From: Zoogloea sp041914405
GTDB lineage: Bacteria > Pseudomonadota > Gammaproteobacteria > Burkholderiales > Rhodocyclaceae
Length of the DNA: 64,000 bases
Reading direction: 5' to 3'
Assembly (NCBI RefSeq): GCF_041914405.1
Contig: NZ_JAYSDK010000001.1
Location: forward strand, 62,001-126,000
Part shown: piece after piece, positions 1 through 8,212 of the stretch
Position numbering within the stretch: position 1 is the stretch's first letter
Layout: each line of letters begins with the position of its first letter
The notes under the pieces: model-generated
The model's input: the letters and a program-made list of their open reading frames with translations, nothing else
Databases searched by the model: none
What the model was told of the DNA's origin: nothing
Translations under genes and position numbers: made by a program

Positions 1-126
1 CGTATCACCGAGGTCTGCATCACGATGGGCAAGCAGGCTGACGATAAGCGCATCCAGATCGTCCGGCGGGAGTTGCAGGGCTTCGGCAACCAGGGCCTGC
101 AAAGGCAGGCTGATGATGACGCCTAG
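1..126 (+). CDS. 3' end of an unidentified CDS upstream of cas4 (partial)
   Basis: An open frame enters from the left edge and ends with TAG at 124-126, giving 41 residues rich in Arg, Gln and Asp (ending RQADDDA). Third positions are mostly G or C, as in real genes here, so it is probably the tail of a gene read toward cas4. In type I-C loci the gene before cas4 is normally cas7 (csd2). I do not recognise this tail as Cas7, so that identity is only expected from gene order. It stops 35 nt before the preferred cas4 start. Confidence 0.4.
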   Translation, partial: RITEVCITMGKQADDKRIQIVRRELQGFGNQGLQRQADDDA

Positions 127-161
127 ACATCGATAACGTATTGAATCTTAGCAGCCACCTC

Positions 162-797
162 ATGCCAGAACCACTCGACCCTATCCCCCTTTCGGCCCTC
201 CAGCACTGGGCCTATTGCCCGCGCCAGTGCGCGCTCATCCATTTGGAGCAAGCCTTCGAGGACAACGTGTTCACGCTGCGTGGGCAGGCCGTCCATGCCC
301 GTGCCGACCAGCCCGGCGTGGAGGTTCGCGCTGGCTTGCGGGCCGAGCGGGCGCTACCGGCGTTCAGTGATCGCCTCGGCCTGATCGGCAAGGCCGACGT
401 GGTGGAGTTCCAGCCAGACGGCACGCCTTACCCGGTGGAATACAAGCACGGCTCGCGCAACAAAAAAGCGGCCATCGCCGCCTGCGACGACCTGCAACTG
501 GCCGGCCAGGCCCTGTGCCTGGAAGAAATGAGTGGCCGGGCAGTACCCGAAGGCGCGCTGTTCTACGCTACCTCCAAGCGCCGCCGGGTGGTGCCGATCA
601 CACCGGCGCTACGCACCGCCGTCGAGACCGCTGCCGCAGAAATCCGCGCCATGCTAGCCAGCGGGCAAACCCCGCCACCCGTCAATGACGAACGCTGTCA
701 CGCCTGCTCCCTGCGCGACCTGTGCCAACCGGCAGCGCTGTCCCATGGCGCCGACCTGGACCGCCTCCACCAAGCCCTCTTCGACCCGGACATCTGA
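162..797 (+). CDS. cas4: CRISPR-associated exonuclease Cas4 (type I-C)
   Basis: Cas4 is a RecB-family nuclease with a 4Fe-4S cluster that works with Cas1-Cas2 to select and trim prespacers with the right PAM. Visible features are an N-terminal HWAYCPRQC segment with the first cluster cysteine, a RecB-like core with GKADVVEF and PVEYKHG supplying the acidic and lysine residues, and three C-terminal cysteines in ERCHACSLRDLC. I prefer ATG 162 (MPEPLDPIPLSALQHW) over an in-frame TTG at 141, because I-C Cas4 proteins start shortly before the first cysteine motif; that gives 211 aa. cas1 follows after 3 nt, so the genes are translationally close. It could act as a stand-alone adaptation factor if the interference genes are missing. 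Confidence 0.93.
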   Translation: MPEPLDPIPLSALQHWAYCPRQCALIHLEQAFEDNVFTLRGQAVHARADQPGVEVRAGLRAERALPAFSDRLGLIGKADVVEFQPDGTPYPVEYKHGSRNKKAAIAACDDLQLAGQALCLEEMSGRAVPEGALFYATSKRRRVVPITPALRTAVETAAAEIRAMLASGQTPPPVNDERCHACSLRDLCQPAALSHGADLDRLHQALFDPDI

Positions 798-800
798 CCG

Positions 801-1829
801 ATGCAACTGCTCAACACCCTCTACGTGACCCTGCCAGAGAGCTACCTGCATCTGGAGAACGACACCCTGCGCATCGAGGTGGAGCACGACACCCGCCTGC
901 GCGTGCCGCTGCACCACGTGGGCAGCGTGGTGTGCTTTGGCAACGTGAAACTGTCCACACCCTTGATGCACCGGCTGGCCGACAGCGGCATCGGGCTGGT
1001 GCTGCTCGACGGCAACGGCCGTTTCAAAGCACGCCTGGAGGGCCCCGTTTCCGGCAACGTGCTGTTACGCCAGGCTCAGCATGAACGCTGCCGCGATGCG
1101 GGATTCGCCCTCGCCATCGCCCGCTACTGCGTGGCCGGCAAGATCAAGAATGCCCGCCAGGTGCTGCAGCGCGGCGCCCGGGAAGCCAAAGAGCCAGGCG
1201 ATGCCGCCAGCCTGACCCGGGCAGCCGACGATCTCGCCGCCGCCCTGCGCGCCCTCCCCAATGCCACCGACCTGGACACCCTGCGCGGTGTCGAGGGCGA
1301 AGCGGCCCGCCAGTATTTTGCCGGACTCAATCTGGTCGTCCGCCCCGAGGCCCGCGCTGCCTTCCAGATGGATGGCCGCAGCCGGCGCCCACCCCGCGAC
1401 CGCATGAATGCGCTGCTGTCCTTCCTGTATTCCATGCTGATGAACGACTGCCGCTCGGCCGTCGAGGCCGCCGGTCTCGACCCGCAGGTGGGCTTCTTAC
1501 ATGCCTTGCGCCCCGGGCGCGCCGCCCTGGCCCTCGACCTGATGGAAGAATTCCGCGCCATCGCCGACCGCGTCGCGCTGACCCTCATCAACCGCAGCCA
1601 GATCGGCGCCGGCGACTTCACCGAACGGGAAGGCGGCGCGGTTCTACTCGAAGGCGATGCCCGCAAAGCCGTGGTGGTGGCCTGGCAGGAGCGCAAACAG
1701 GAAGAGCTGACCCACCCGCTCCTCGAACAAGCCATCCCACTCGGCGTCGTCCCACTGGTCCAGGCCCGCCTGCTGGCACGCAGCCTGCGCGGCGAAATGC
1801 CCGAATACCTGCCCTTCGTCATCCGCTGA
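801..1829 (+). CDS. cas1: CRISPR-associated endonuclease/integrase Cas1 (type I-C)
   Basis: Cas1 is the integrase that, with Cas2, inserts new spacers at the leader end of the array. The 342 aa length matches the I-C subfamily, and the opening MQLLNTLYVTLPESYLHLEN is characteristic of it. The N-terminal beta domain (about 1-90) is followed by the helical catalytic domain. The conserved metal-ligand region is visible as RMNALLSFLYSMLMNDC, the VGFLHALRPGRAALALDLMEEFR segment with its His and Asp/Glu residues, and the acidic residues of its helices. It sits between cas4 and cas2 in the usual order and shows no frameshift, so the adaptation module appears complete. Confidence 0.96.
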   Translation: MQLLNTLYVTLPESYLHLENDTLRIEVEHDTRLRVPLHHVGSVVCFGNVKLSTPLMHRLADSGIGLVLLDGNGRFKARLEGPVSGNVLLRQAQHERCRDAGFALAIARYCVAGKIKNARQVLQRGAREAKEPGDAASLTRAADDLAAALRALPNATDLDTLRGVEGEAARQYFAGLNLVVRPEARAAFQMDGRSRRPPRDRMNALLSFLYSMLMNDCRSAVEAAGLDPQVGFLHALRPGRAALALDLMEEFRAIADRVALTLINRSQIGAGDFTEREGGAVLLEGDARKAVVVAWQERKQEELTHPLLEQAIPLGVVPLVQARLLARSLRGEMPEYLPFVIR

Positions 1830-1839
1830 AAGCACCGCC

Positions 1840-2130
1840 ATGCTCGTCATCGTCTGCTACGACGTGAATACCGAAACCAAAGCCGGCCGCCGACGCCTGC
1901 GCCGCGTCGCCAAGGTCTGCGAAGGCATCGGCCAGCGCGTCCAGAAATCCGTCTTCGAATGCCAGGTCAACCTGATGCAGTTCGAAACCCTCGAACGGGA
2001 ACTCCTCGCCGAAATCGAGTTGTCCGAAGATAATCTCCGCCTCTACCGCCTCCCCGACAGCCGCGGCTCCGAAGTACGCGAACACGGCACCTTCCGCGCC
2101 ACCGACTTCAACGGACCTTTGGTGTTGTAA
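1840..2130 (+). CDS. cas2: CRISPR-associated protein Cas2 (type I-C)
   Basis: This 96 aa protein is Cas2, the ferredoxin-fold dimer that bridges two Cas1 dimers in the spacer-integration complex. It opens with MLVIVCYDVNTETKAGRRRL, where the Asp of the CYDV strand is the family signature, and it has the Q-R-V-Q-x-S-V-F-E-C segment typical of I-C Cas2. The gene follows cas1 by 10 nt and is the last gene of the cas operon. Its stop is directly followed by the array leader, which supports insertion of new spacers at this end. Confidence 0.96.
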   Translation: MLVIVCYDVNTETKAGRRRLRRVAKVCEGIGQRVQKSVFECQVNLMQFETLERELLAEIELSEDNLRLYRLPDSRGSEVREHGTFRATDFNGPLVL

Positions 2131-2315
2131 CATCTCTGGCGCGAACCCCTAGTGCCCAGGATTTTCCCGATAGGTTCGCGCGAACACCAAGCTGTTGATT
2201 CGAAGCAGTAAGACAAAATCCCCCCCTCAATGAAACATCCGTTACCACTCTTCACGCGCAGGTTCGCGCAAAGCGGACTTTTTCCCGTGACGGATCAGAC
2301 TTTTGCGCGCGAAGG
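2131..2315 (+). promoter_or_regulatory. CRISPR leader
   Basis: This 185-nt non-coding stretch separates cas2 from the first repeat and is the expected leader, holding the array promoter and integration signals. It contains three copies of GGTTCGCGC: reversed at 2138-2148, within the perfect palindrome GTTCGCGCGAAC at 2174-2185, and at 2261-2269. A related GCGCGCGAAG lies at 2306-2314, just before repeat 1. It is less GC-rich than the flanking genes. The recurring motif may bind a host factor or Cas1-Cas2, which is inference. Confidence 0.75.
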
Positions 2316-5300
2316 GATTCGTCCGTTAGCAATAACGGACGTGGATTGAAACTCCCTCCAGGCCGTTGCCGGCCTTTCACCCTCGGATTCGTCCGTTAGC
2401 AATAACGGACGTGGATTGAAACGTTGCTGCGGCAATTCCCCATATCCCGAGGGCTGTTGATTCGTCCGTTAGCAATAACGGACGTGGATTGAAACTTCGA
2501 TCATTTGCGGGTCCAGAAATGAAAAACCCGATTCGTCCGTTAGCAATAACGGACGTGGATTGAAACCAATCACTTCAAGGTCCATGACCTTGTTATAGTT
2601 AGATTCGTCCGTTAGCAATAACGGACGTGGATTGAAACCTCGGGTTCTCCGTGGATCGCACGTTCCTTGAGCGATTCGTCCGTTAGCAATAACGGACGTG
2701 GATTGAAACAGGCACTCCCCGCTTGCGACCATCTCGGGCGGGTGCGATTCGTCCGTTAGCAATAACGGACGTGGATTGAAACGCCCGAATAGGCGGCGTC
2801 GAAGGTGTCTTTCAGGGATTCGTCCGTTAGCAATAACGGACGTGGATTGAAACGATCTGGGCGCCGTAGTACGGGTCAGGCAGATCGGATTCGTCCGTTA
2901 GCAATAACGGACGTGGATTGAAACTTGCCGCCTACTGTGTTCTGGTCGGCTGCCAGCACCGATTCGTCCGTTAGCAATAACGGACGTGGATTGAAACAAA
3001 GTCGGGAGGCGGCGTTTCACTGGCGAGAGACAGGGATTCGTCCGTTAGCAATAACGGACGTGGATTGAAACGGGACGCTAATGCCGCCCTTGGACTGGCC
3101 ATAGGTGGGATTCGTCCGTTAGCAATAACGGACGTGGATTGAAACGTCAGCAGCCTTGAGCTCAGCGGATACATTGACGGGGATTCGTCCGTTAGCAATA
3201 ACGGACGTGGATTGAAACAGCATATGCATGGGCAACCTGCAGCCAATTCCCGCGATTCGTCCGTTAGCAATAACGGACGTGGATTGAAACGTCCTTACGC
3301 AGCGGGAGCGCTTGGTCGAGGTAGGGATTCGTCCGTTAGCAATAACGGACGTGGATTGAAACATGCAGCCCTGCAGGCACTGCTCGAACTTCTGCTGATT
3401 CGTCCGTTAGCAATAACGGACGTGGATTGAAACTTCATGATCCACTGAGCCGTCGCCACCTCTGCCGGGATTCGTCCGTTAGCAATAACGGACGTGGATT
3501 GAAACGAGCGTCCAGCTCTTGCGTGACAGCCTCGAGCACGATTCGTCCGTTAGCAATAACGGACGTGGATTGAAACCACTTGTTGTAAGCCGAAGTCGGC
3601 GTCTTTGCCGGATTCGTCCGTTAGCAATAACGGACGTGGATTGAAACCTTGTTAAGGAGCGTGACGCCATGGGGATCCTCGATTCGTCCGTTAGCAATAA
3701 CGGACGTGGATTGAAACCCGCTGTACCGAATCGCCACTCGCCCGTCGCCCAGATTCGTCCGTTAGCAATAACGGACGTGGATTGAAACACCTCTTCGTTC
3801 GCAGCGCCGTGGAGCGCCGGATGATTCGTCCGTTAGCAATAACGGACGTGGATTGAAACCCGCTGTACCGAATCGCCACTCGCCCTCCGCCCGTGATTCG
3901 TCCGTTAGCAATAACGGACGTGGATTGAAACCCTGGTGGTTGGGATGCAATGGCGGGCGCACTGGGATTCGTCCGTTAGCAATAACGGACGTGGATTGAA
4001 ACTACGCAAAGCCATGGTGAAAACCTCCTATGTGATGAGATTCGTCCGTTAGCAATAACGGACGTGGATTGAAACCAGATCCCGGGCCATGATCGCGACG
4101 AGTGTCTTGGGATTCGTCCGTTAGCAATAACGGACGTGGATTGAAACGAGTGGTTATCGTGATGAGCGGATGGACCGTTCGGATTCGTCCGTTAGCAATA
4201 ACGGACGTGGATTGAAACAAACTGCTCGTCCTGCTTGACCGTCGTGCCATCACTGATTCGTCCGTTAGCAATAACGGACGTGGATTGAAACCAGAATCCA
4301 TTTATTGACCCGCATCGCAATGCCTAGATTCGTCCGTTAGCAATAACGGACGTGGATTGAAACAAGTACATGCGTCGCGCTGTCTAAGGCGTCCGCTGGA
4401 TTCGTCCGTTAGCAATAACGGACGTGGATTGAAACATTGCGCTTGCGCGTTTGTTAAGCGCGTTTTCCAGATTCGTCCGTTAGCAATAACGGACGTGGAT
4501 TGAAACAGGGGTGGCGGCAGCGTCTTATCTGGCGTACCAGGATTCGTCCGTTAGCAATAACGGACGTGGATTGAAACAGCGTTGGCGTGGTCGGGCACGG
4601 TGTTGTCGATGTGATTCGTCCGTTAGCAATAACGGACGTGGATTGAAACGCTCCTGACGCTGACATTCCAGACGAGGAATAGGGGATTCGTCCGTTAGCA
4701 ATAACGGACGTGGATTGAAACTCGAAAACCTGCAGCGCGAAGACCTCTCCGCCATCGATTCGTCCGTTAGCAATAACGGACGTGGATTGAAACATTTGAG
4801 CATGCAGGCACCAACTAACTTGCTCAGGATTCGTCCGTTAGCAATAACGGACGTGGATTGAAACAGTCGGAACTGGACCATGCAGCCGAGGCCAAGGCGA
4901 TTCGTCCGTTAGCAATAACGGACGTGGATTGAAACGGGTGCGTCGGCTCAAGCCAGGCGGCCCAATACCGATTCGTCCGTTAGCAATAACGGACGTGGAT
5001 TGAAACGGCCTTCAGGGCGTCGAAGTCCAGAGCAACGGCAGGATTCGTCCGTTAGCAATAACGGACGTGGATTGAAACCGCACGGCCCGCATGCAGGTCG
5101 GCGAGATGCTGAGATTCGTCCGTTAGCAATAACGGACGTGGATTGAAACGATGACATATCTCCCATAGTCATCGGATGCGCGTCCGGATTCGTCCGTTAG
5201 CAATAACGGACGTGGATTGAAACAGCGTGTATTGGTAGCTCTCCTGCAGCGCCGCCACGGGATTCGTCCGTTAGCAATAACGGACGTGGATTGAAACCGA

Positions 5301-7105
5301 TGTAGATAAGTGAGGGGGCTGGAGGGCTGGCGATTCGTCCGTTAGCAATAACGGACGTGGATTGAAACCAAATGGTTCTGCCGGGGGTGTCGTTCCACAC
5401 GACGATTCGTCCGTTAGCAATAACGGACGTGGATTGAAACTGTCGGGGTTGGATCAGAGAATCGGCGGCTCTTGGATTCGTCCGTTAGCAATAACGGACG
5501 TGGATTGAAACTTGAAATGCACCGACAGCGTTTTGCTTGCCGGGTGATTCGTCCGTTAGCAATAACGGACGTGGATTGAAACTTGTAGTTGATCTGCTCG
5601 AGCTGGACGGCGGCGTAGATTCGTCCGTTAGCAATAACGGACGTGGATTGAAACGCAGCGCATCCGATGCGTTGTAATCCTTGATCGACGGGATTCGTCC
5701 GTTAGCAATAACGGACGTGGATTGAAACCCGCTGGTGAACAGCACCCAGCCCCCCACTGAGCAGATTCGTCCGTTAGCAATAACGGACGTGGATTGAAAC
5801 GCCTTGAGTGCGACCTAGAACAACCGCAGGACCGACGGATTCGTCCGTTAGCAATAACGGACGTGGATTGAAACCAACGCTACTTACAAGGTGGCGCTCA
5901 CCATCGCCTATGGATTCGTCCGTTAGCAATAACGGACGTGGATTGAAACGTCGCGGATGGCGCCGTAGGCACGGGTGCCCTGCAGATTCGTCCGTTAGCA
6001 ATAACGGACGTGGATTGAAACTGGACGTAGCCAGCGTCCTGCTTGCCGCTGGTGCTGGATTCGTCCGTTAGCAATAACGGACGTGGATTGAAACCCCTTG
6101 AGCTTCTCGACCGTCCGACACACGCCGAGGATTCGTCCGTTAGCAATAACGGACGTGGATTGAAACTCCGGGCGTAAAAAAGCCCGCCGAAGCGGGCATG
6201 CGATTCGTCCGTTAGCAATAACGGACGTGGATTGAAACGACACCCCCGGCGGCTCCGTCTATGGCGCTGCCGAGATTCGTCCGTTAGCAATAACGGACGT
6301 GGATTGAAACAAGTTTGGCAACAGCACCGCCGGCGACCAGGTCACGATTCGTCCGTTAGCAATAACGGACGTGGATTGAAACGTCTTCAACGTCGGTGGT
6401 AGTGCCTATTGCCGATGATTCGTCCGTTAGCAATAACGGACGTGGATTGAAACTTCGGCGGTGGCGACGCGGGCCTTGCCGGCACCGGGATTCGTCCGTT
6501 AGCAATAACGGACGTGGATTGAAACCTCCTGAATCCGCCCTTGAAAACGACGTGGTATGCCGATTCGTCCGTTAGCAATAACGGACGTGGATTGAAACAG
6601 CGAGACCGTTGCGTTGTTGGCATGCTGAATGTGCAGGATTCGTCCGTTAGCAATAACGGACGTGGATTGAAACCTTGCTGTGACGGGCCGGCCGGAATGG
6701 TGCCACTGATTCGTCCGTTAGCAATAACGGACGTGGATTGAAACATTTTCGGGTGCTGTGGGGCTCTCCTGATCCAACAGATTCGTCCGTTAGCAATAAC
6801 GGACGTGGATTGAAACCTTTAGACCCCCGATCCGTGCAAGTGACGGGCAGAGATTCGTCCGTTAGCAATAACGGACGTGGATTGAAACATCTATCCGACT
6901 ATGTAAAACCCCACTAAAACGCCGATTCGTCCGTTAGCAATAACGGACGTGGATTGAAACAAGGTCGTCAAGCCCGAAGGCATGGCCATCGCCGTGATTC
7001 GTCCGTTAGTAATAACGGACGTGGATTGAAACGCTGGTTATGCAGGCACGGACGCAATGACGAACCCAATTCGTCCGTTGGAAATAACGGACGGTGGAGT
7101 GAAAC
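2316..7105 (+). CRISPR. CRISPR array, 67 repeats and 66 spacers, type I-C-like repeat
   Basis: The repeat is 37 nt. It starts GATTC, then has a perfect 9-bp stem CGTCCGTTA / TAACGGACG closed by a GCAA tetraloop, and ends GTGGATTGAAAC, the type I-C 3' end. I counted repeat starts from 2316 to 7068 at intervals of 70-75 nt, giving spacers of 33-38 nt. Repeats 1-65 look identical. Repeat 66 (6996) has T for C in the loop region, and repeat 67 (7068-7105) is decayed, with several changes and one inserted G. The decayed end marks the old trailer, so acquisition is at the left, next to cas2 and the leader. Spacers 20 and 22 are near-duplicates; spacers 19, 24 and 54 carry recognisable expression signals. 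Apparent proteins with repeating FQSTSVIANGRI or FNPRPLLLTDES are frames through the repeats, not genes. Confidence 0.99.
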
Positions 7106-7313
7106 GTACCGATGCATGGACACTTAGTTCATCCAGTACATCCCGCTACCCACGGTAGTCTGACAGGGCGTTAAGCACTCCCCGCACTGCACTGGATGTT
7201 CTAATCGTCCTTTCTCCGCACCGGGTCACCAACCCACCCTCGCGCTAAGATGCCACTTTCCAGCCGCGGGCCGCCCGGCACACCGCGCATTGACCCTCAC
7301 GAGGCAAGACACC

Positions 7314-7583
7314 ATGGACCAGAACGAATTTGAAGCGGCGCTGCGCCGCGACGGTTTCGGAGAGATAGTCATCGTCGAGCGCCCGCCCAATGGCCACCTC
7401 GACGTGCATACCCACCCCTTCGAGGCGCGGGCCCTGATTCTGGCCGGGGAAATCCGCCTGCAGTGCGATGGCGAAGAAGAACGCAGCTTCAAGGTCGGGG
7501 AGATCTTCCATCTGGCCCCGGCACAGCCCCACACGGAAACCTACGGACCGGACGGCGTGCGCTACGTGGTCGGCCGGCGCTGA
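7314..7583 (+). CDS. small single-domain cupin protein
   Basis: This 89 aa protein consists almost wholly of one cupin beta-barrel. The metal-binding pattern is visible as HTHPF followed by EARALILAGEIRL, with a later His in LAPAQPHTETYG; these are the usual His/Glu ligands. ATG 7314 is preferred to the upstream in-frame TTG at 7290 because it has GAGGCAAG just upstream and gives the normal length for minimal cupins. It lies 208 nt beyond the array in no clear operon. Small cupins bind metal and may be dioxygenases, isomerases or sensors; the substrate cannot be told. Confidence 0.8.
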   Translation: MDQNEFEAALRRDGFGEIVIVERPPNGHLDVHTHPFEARALILAGEIRLQCDGEEERSFKVGEIFHLAPAQPHTETYGPDGVRYVVGRR

Positions 7584-7666
7584 ATGCTGGCGGCGCGACT
7601 GGCCTGGATGCAAGCCTTCTGCGCTATACCTGCCCATCTTCTTGATTGGCTCCCTAGGAATCGCTC

Positions 7667-8212
7667 GTGAATCCGCTCCTCAGTATCACCCTCGCCCTCG
7701 GCCTTGCCGGGCTGTTGTTCGTTGCCTATCGCCGCATCGGCACCACCTACGGCCGCCACGGCGGGCTGGCGCTGATCGCGCTGGTGCTGGTGGCCGTCAA
7801 TCCCCTCTACCGGATGGCGGCCGTGGGTTATCTGCAAGTGCTGGTGAACCAGCATCCGGCCGTTGCCGCCAACCCCTACTGGGATCTCTACTACACCTTC
7901 GCAATCTTCCTGACTGCTGCGGCGCTGGTGCTCAGCGTGTATGGCGGGGTCGGGGTGCTGACCGGGCGGCGGCGCTCGATCGTGTGGCGCGCGCTGATCG
8001 CCCTGTGGGTTTCCGGGCCACTGGTGAATGCGGTGTACCTGTTCATCGCTGGCCGGGTGGCCGCCCTGGCTGCTGCAGCGGCGCCGGACTTCCTGCTGGG
8101 TATGCTGCCGCCACTGACCGTCAGCCTGGCGGCAACGGCCTATCTGCTGACGGCGGCGCAGGCGCGGACGGTCTATGCCGAGGCGGCCGAACAGGACACG
8201 CCGTCCGCCTGA
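7667..8212 (+). CDS. hypothetical integral membrane protein
   Basis: The 181 aa product starts at a GTG and has about five hydrophobic segments: residues 4-20, 33-50, 75-95, 105-125 and 140-165. Loops carry GRRRS and other Arg-rich stretches. I do not recognise the family. The last 40 nt overlap the 3' end of the convergent GGDEF/EAL gene, which is unusual for unrelated genes and fixes their relative orientation. It follows the cupin gene by 83 nt on the same strand and could be cotranscribed with it. Confidence 0.75.
   Translation: MNPLLSITLALGLAGLLFVAYRRIGTTYGRHGGLALIALVLVAVNPLYRMAAVGYLQVLVNQHPAVAANPYWDLYYTFAIFLTAAALVLSVYGGVGVLTGRRRSIVWRALIALWVSGPLVNAVYLFIAGRVAALAAAAAPDFLLGMLPPLTVSLAATAYLLTAAQARTVYAEAAEQDTPSA

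Noticed and set aside
1..126. A minus-strand reading of the first 126 nt that looks protein-like (ALVAEALQLPPDDLDALIVSLP)
   Set aside because: It has no start codon in a suitable place before cas4 and is the complement of a plus-strand frame with better codon use.
141..161. TTG start for cas4 at 141
   Set aside because: ATG 162 gives the usual N-terminus of I-C Cas4; the added seven residues have no support.
2353..2385. Small hairpin AGGCCG/CGGCCT in spacer 1
   Set aside because: A 6-bp stem in a GC-rich spacer is within chance expectation and has no flanking T run.
2469..6868. Many open frames of 60-130 codons on both strands in the CRISPR array
   Set aside because: They repeat FQSTSVIANGRI, FNPRPLLLTDES or DSSVSNNGRGLK, which are the translations of the repeat in different frames. 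They have no start signals and no family.
2316..7105. Self-targeting spacers matching this window
   Set aside because: I compared a number of spacers by eye with the genes of the window and found no match; a full search was not possible.
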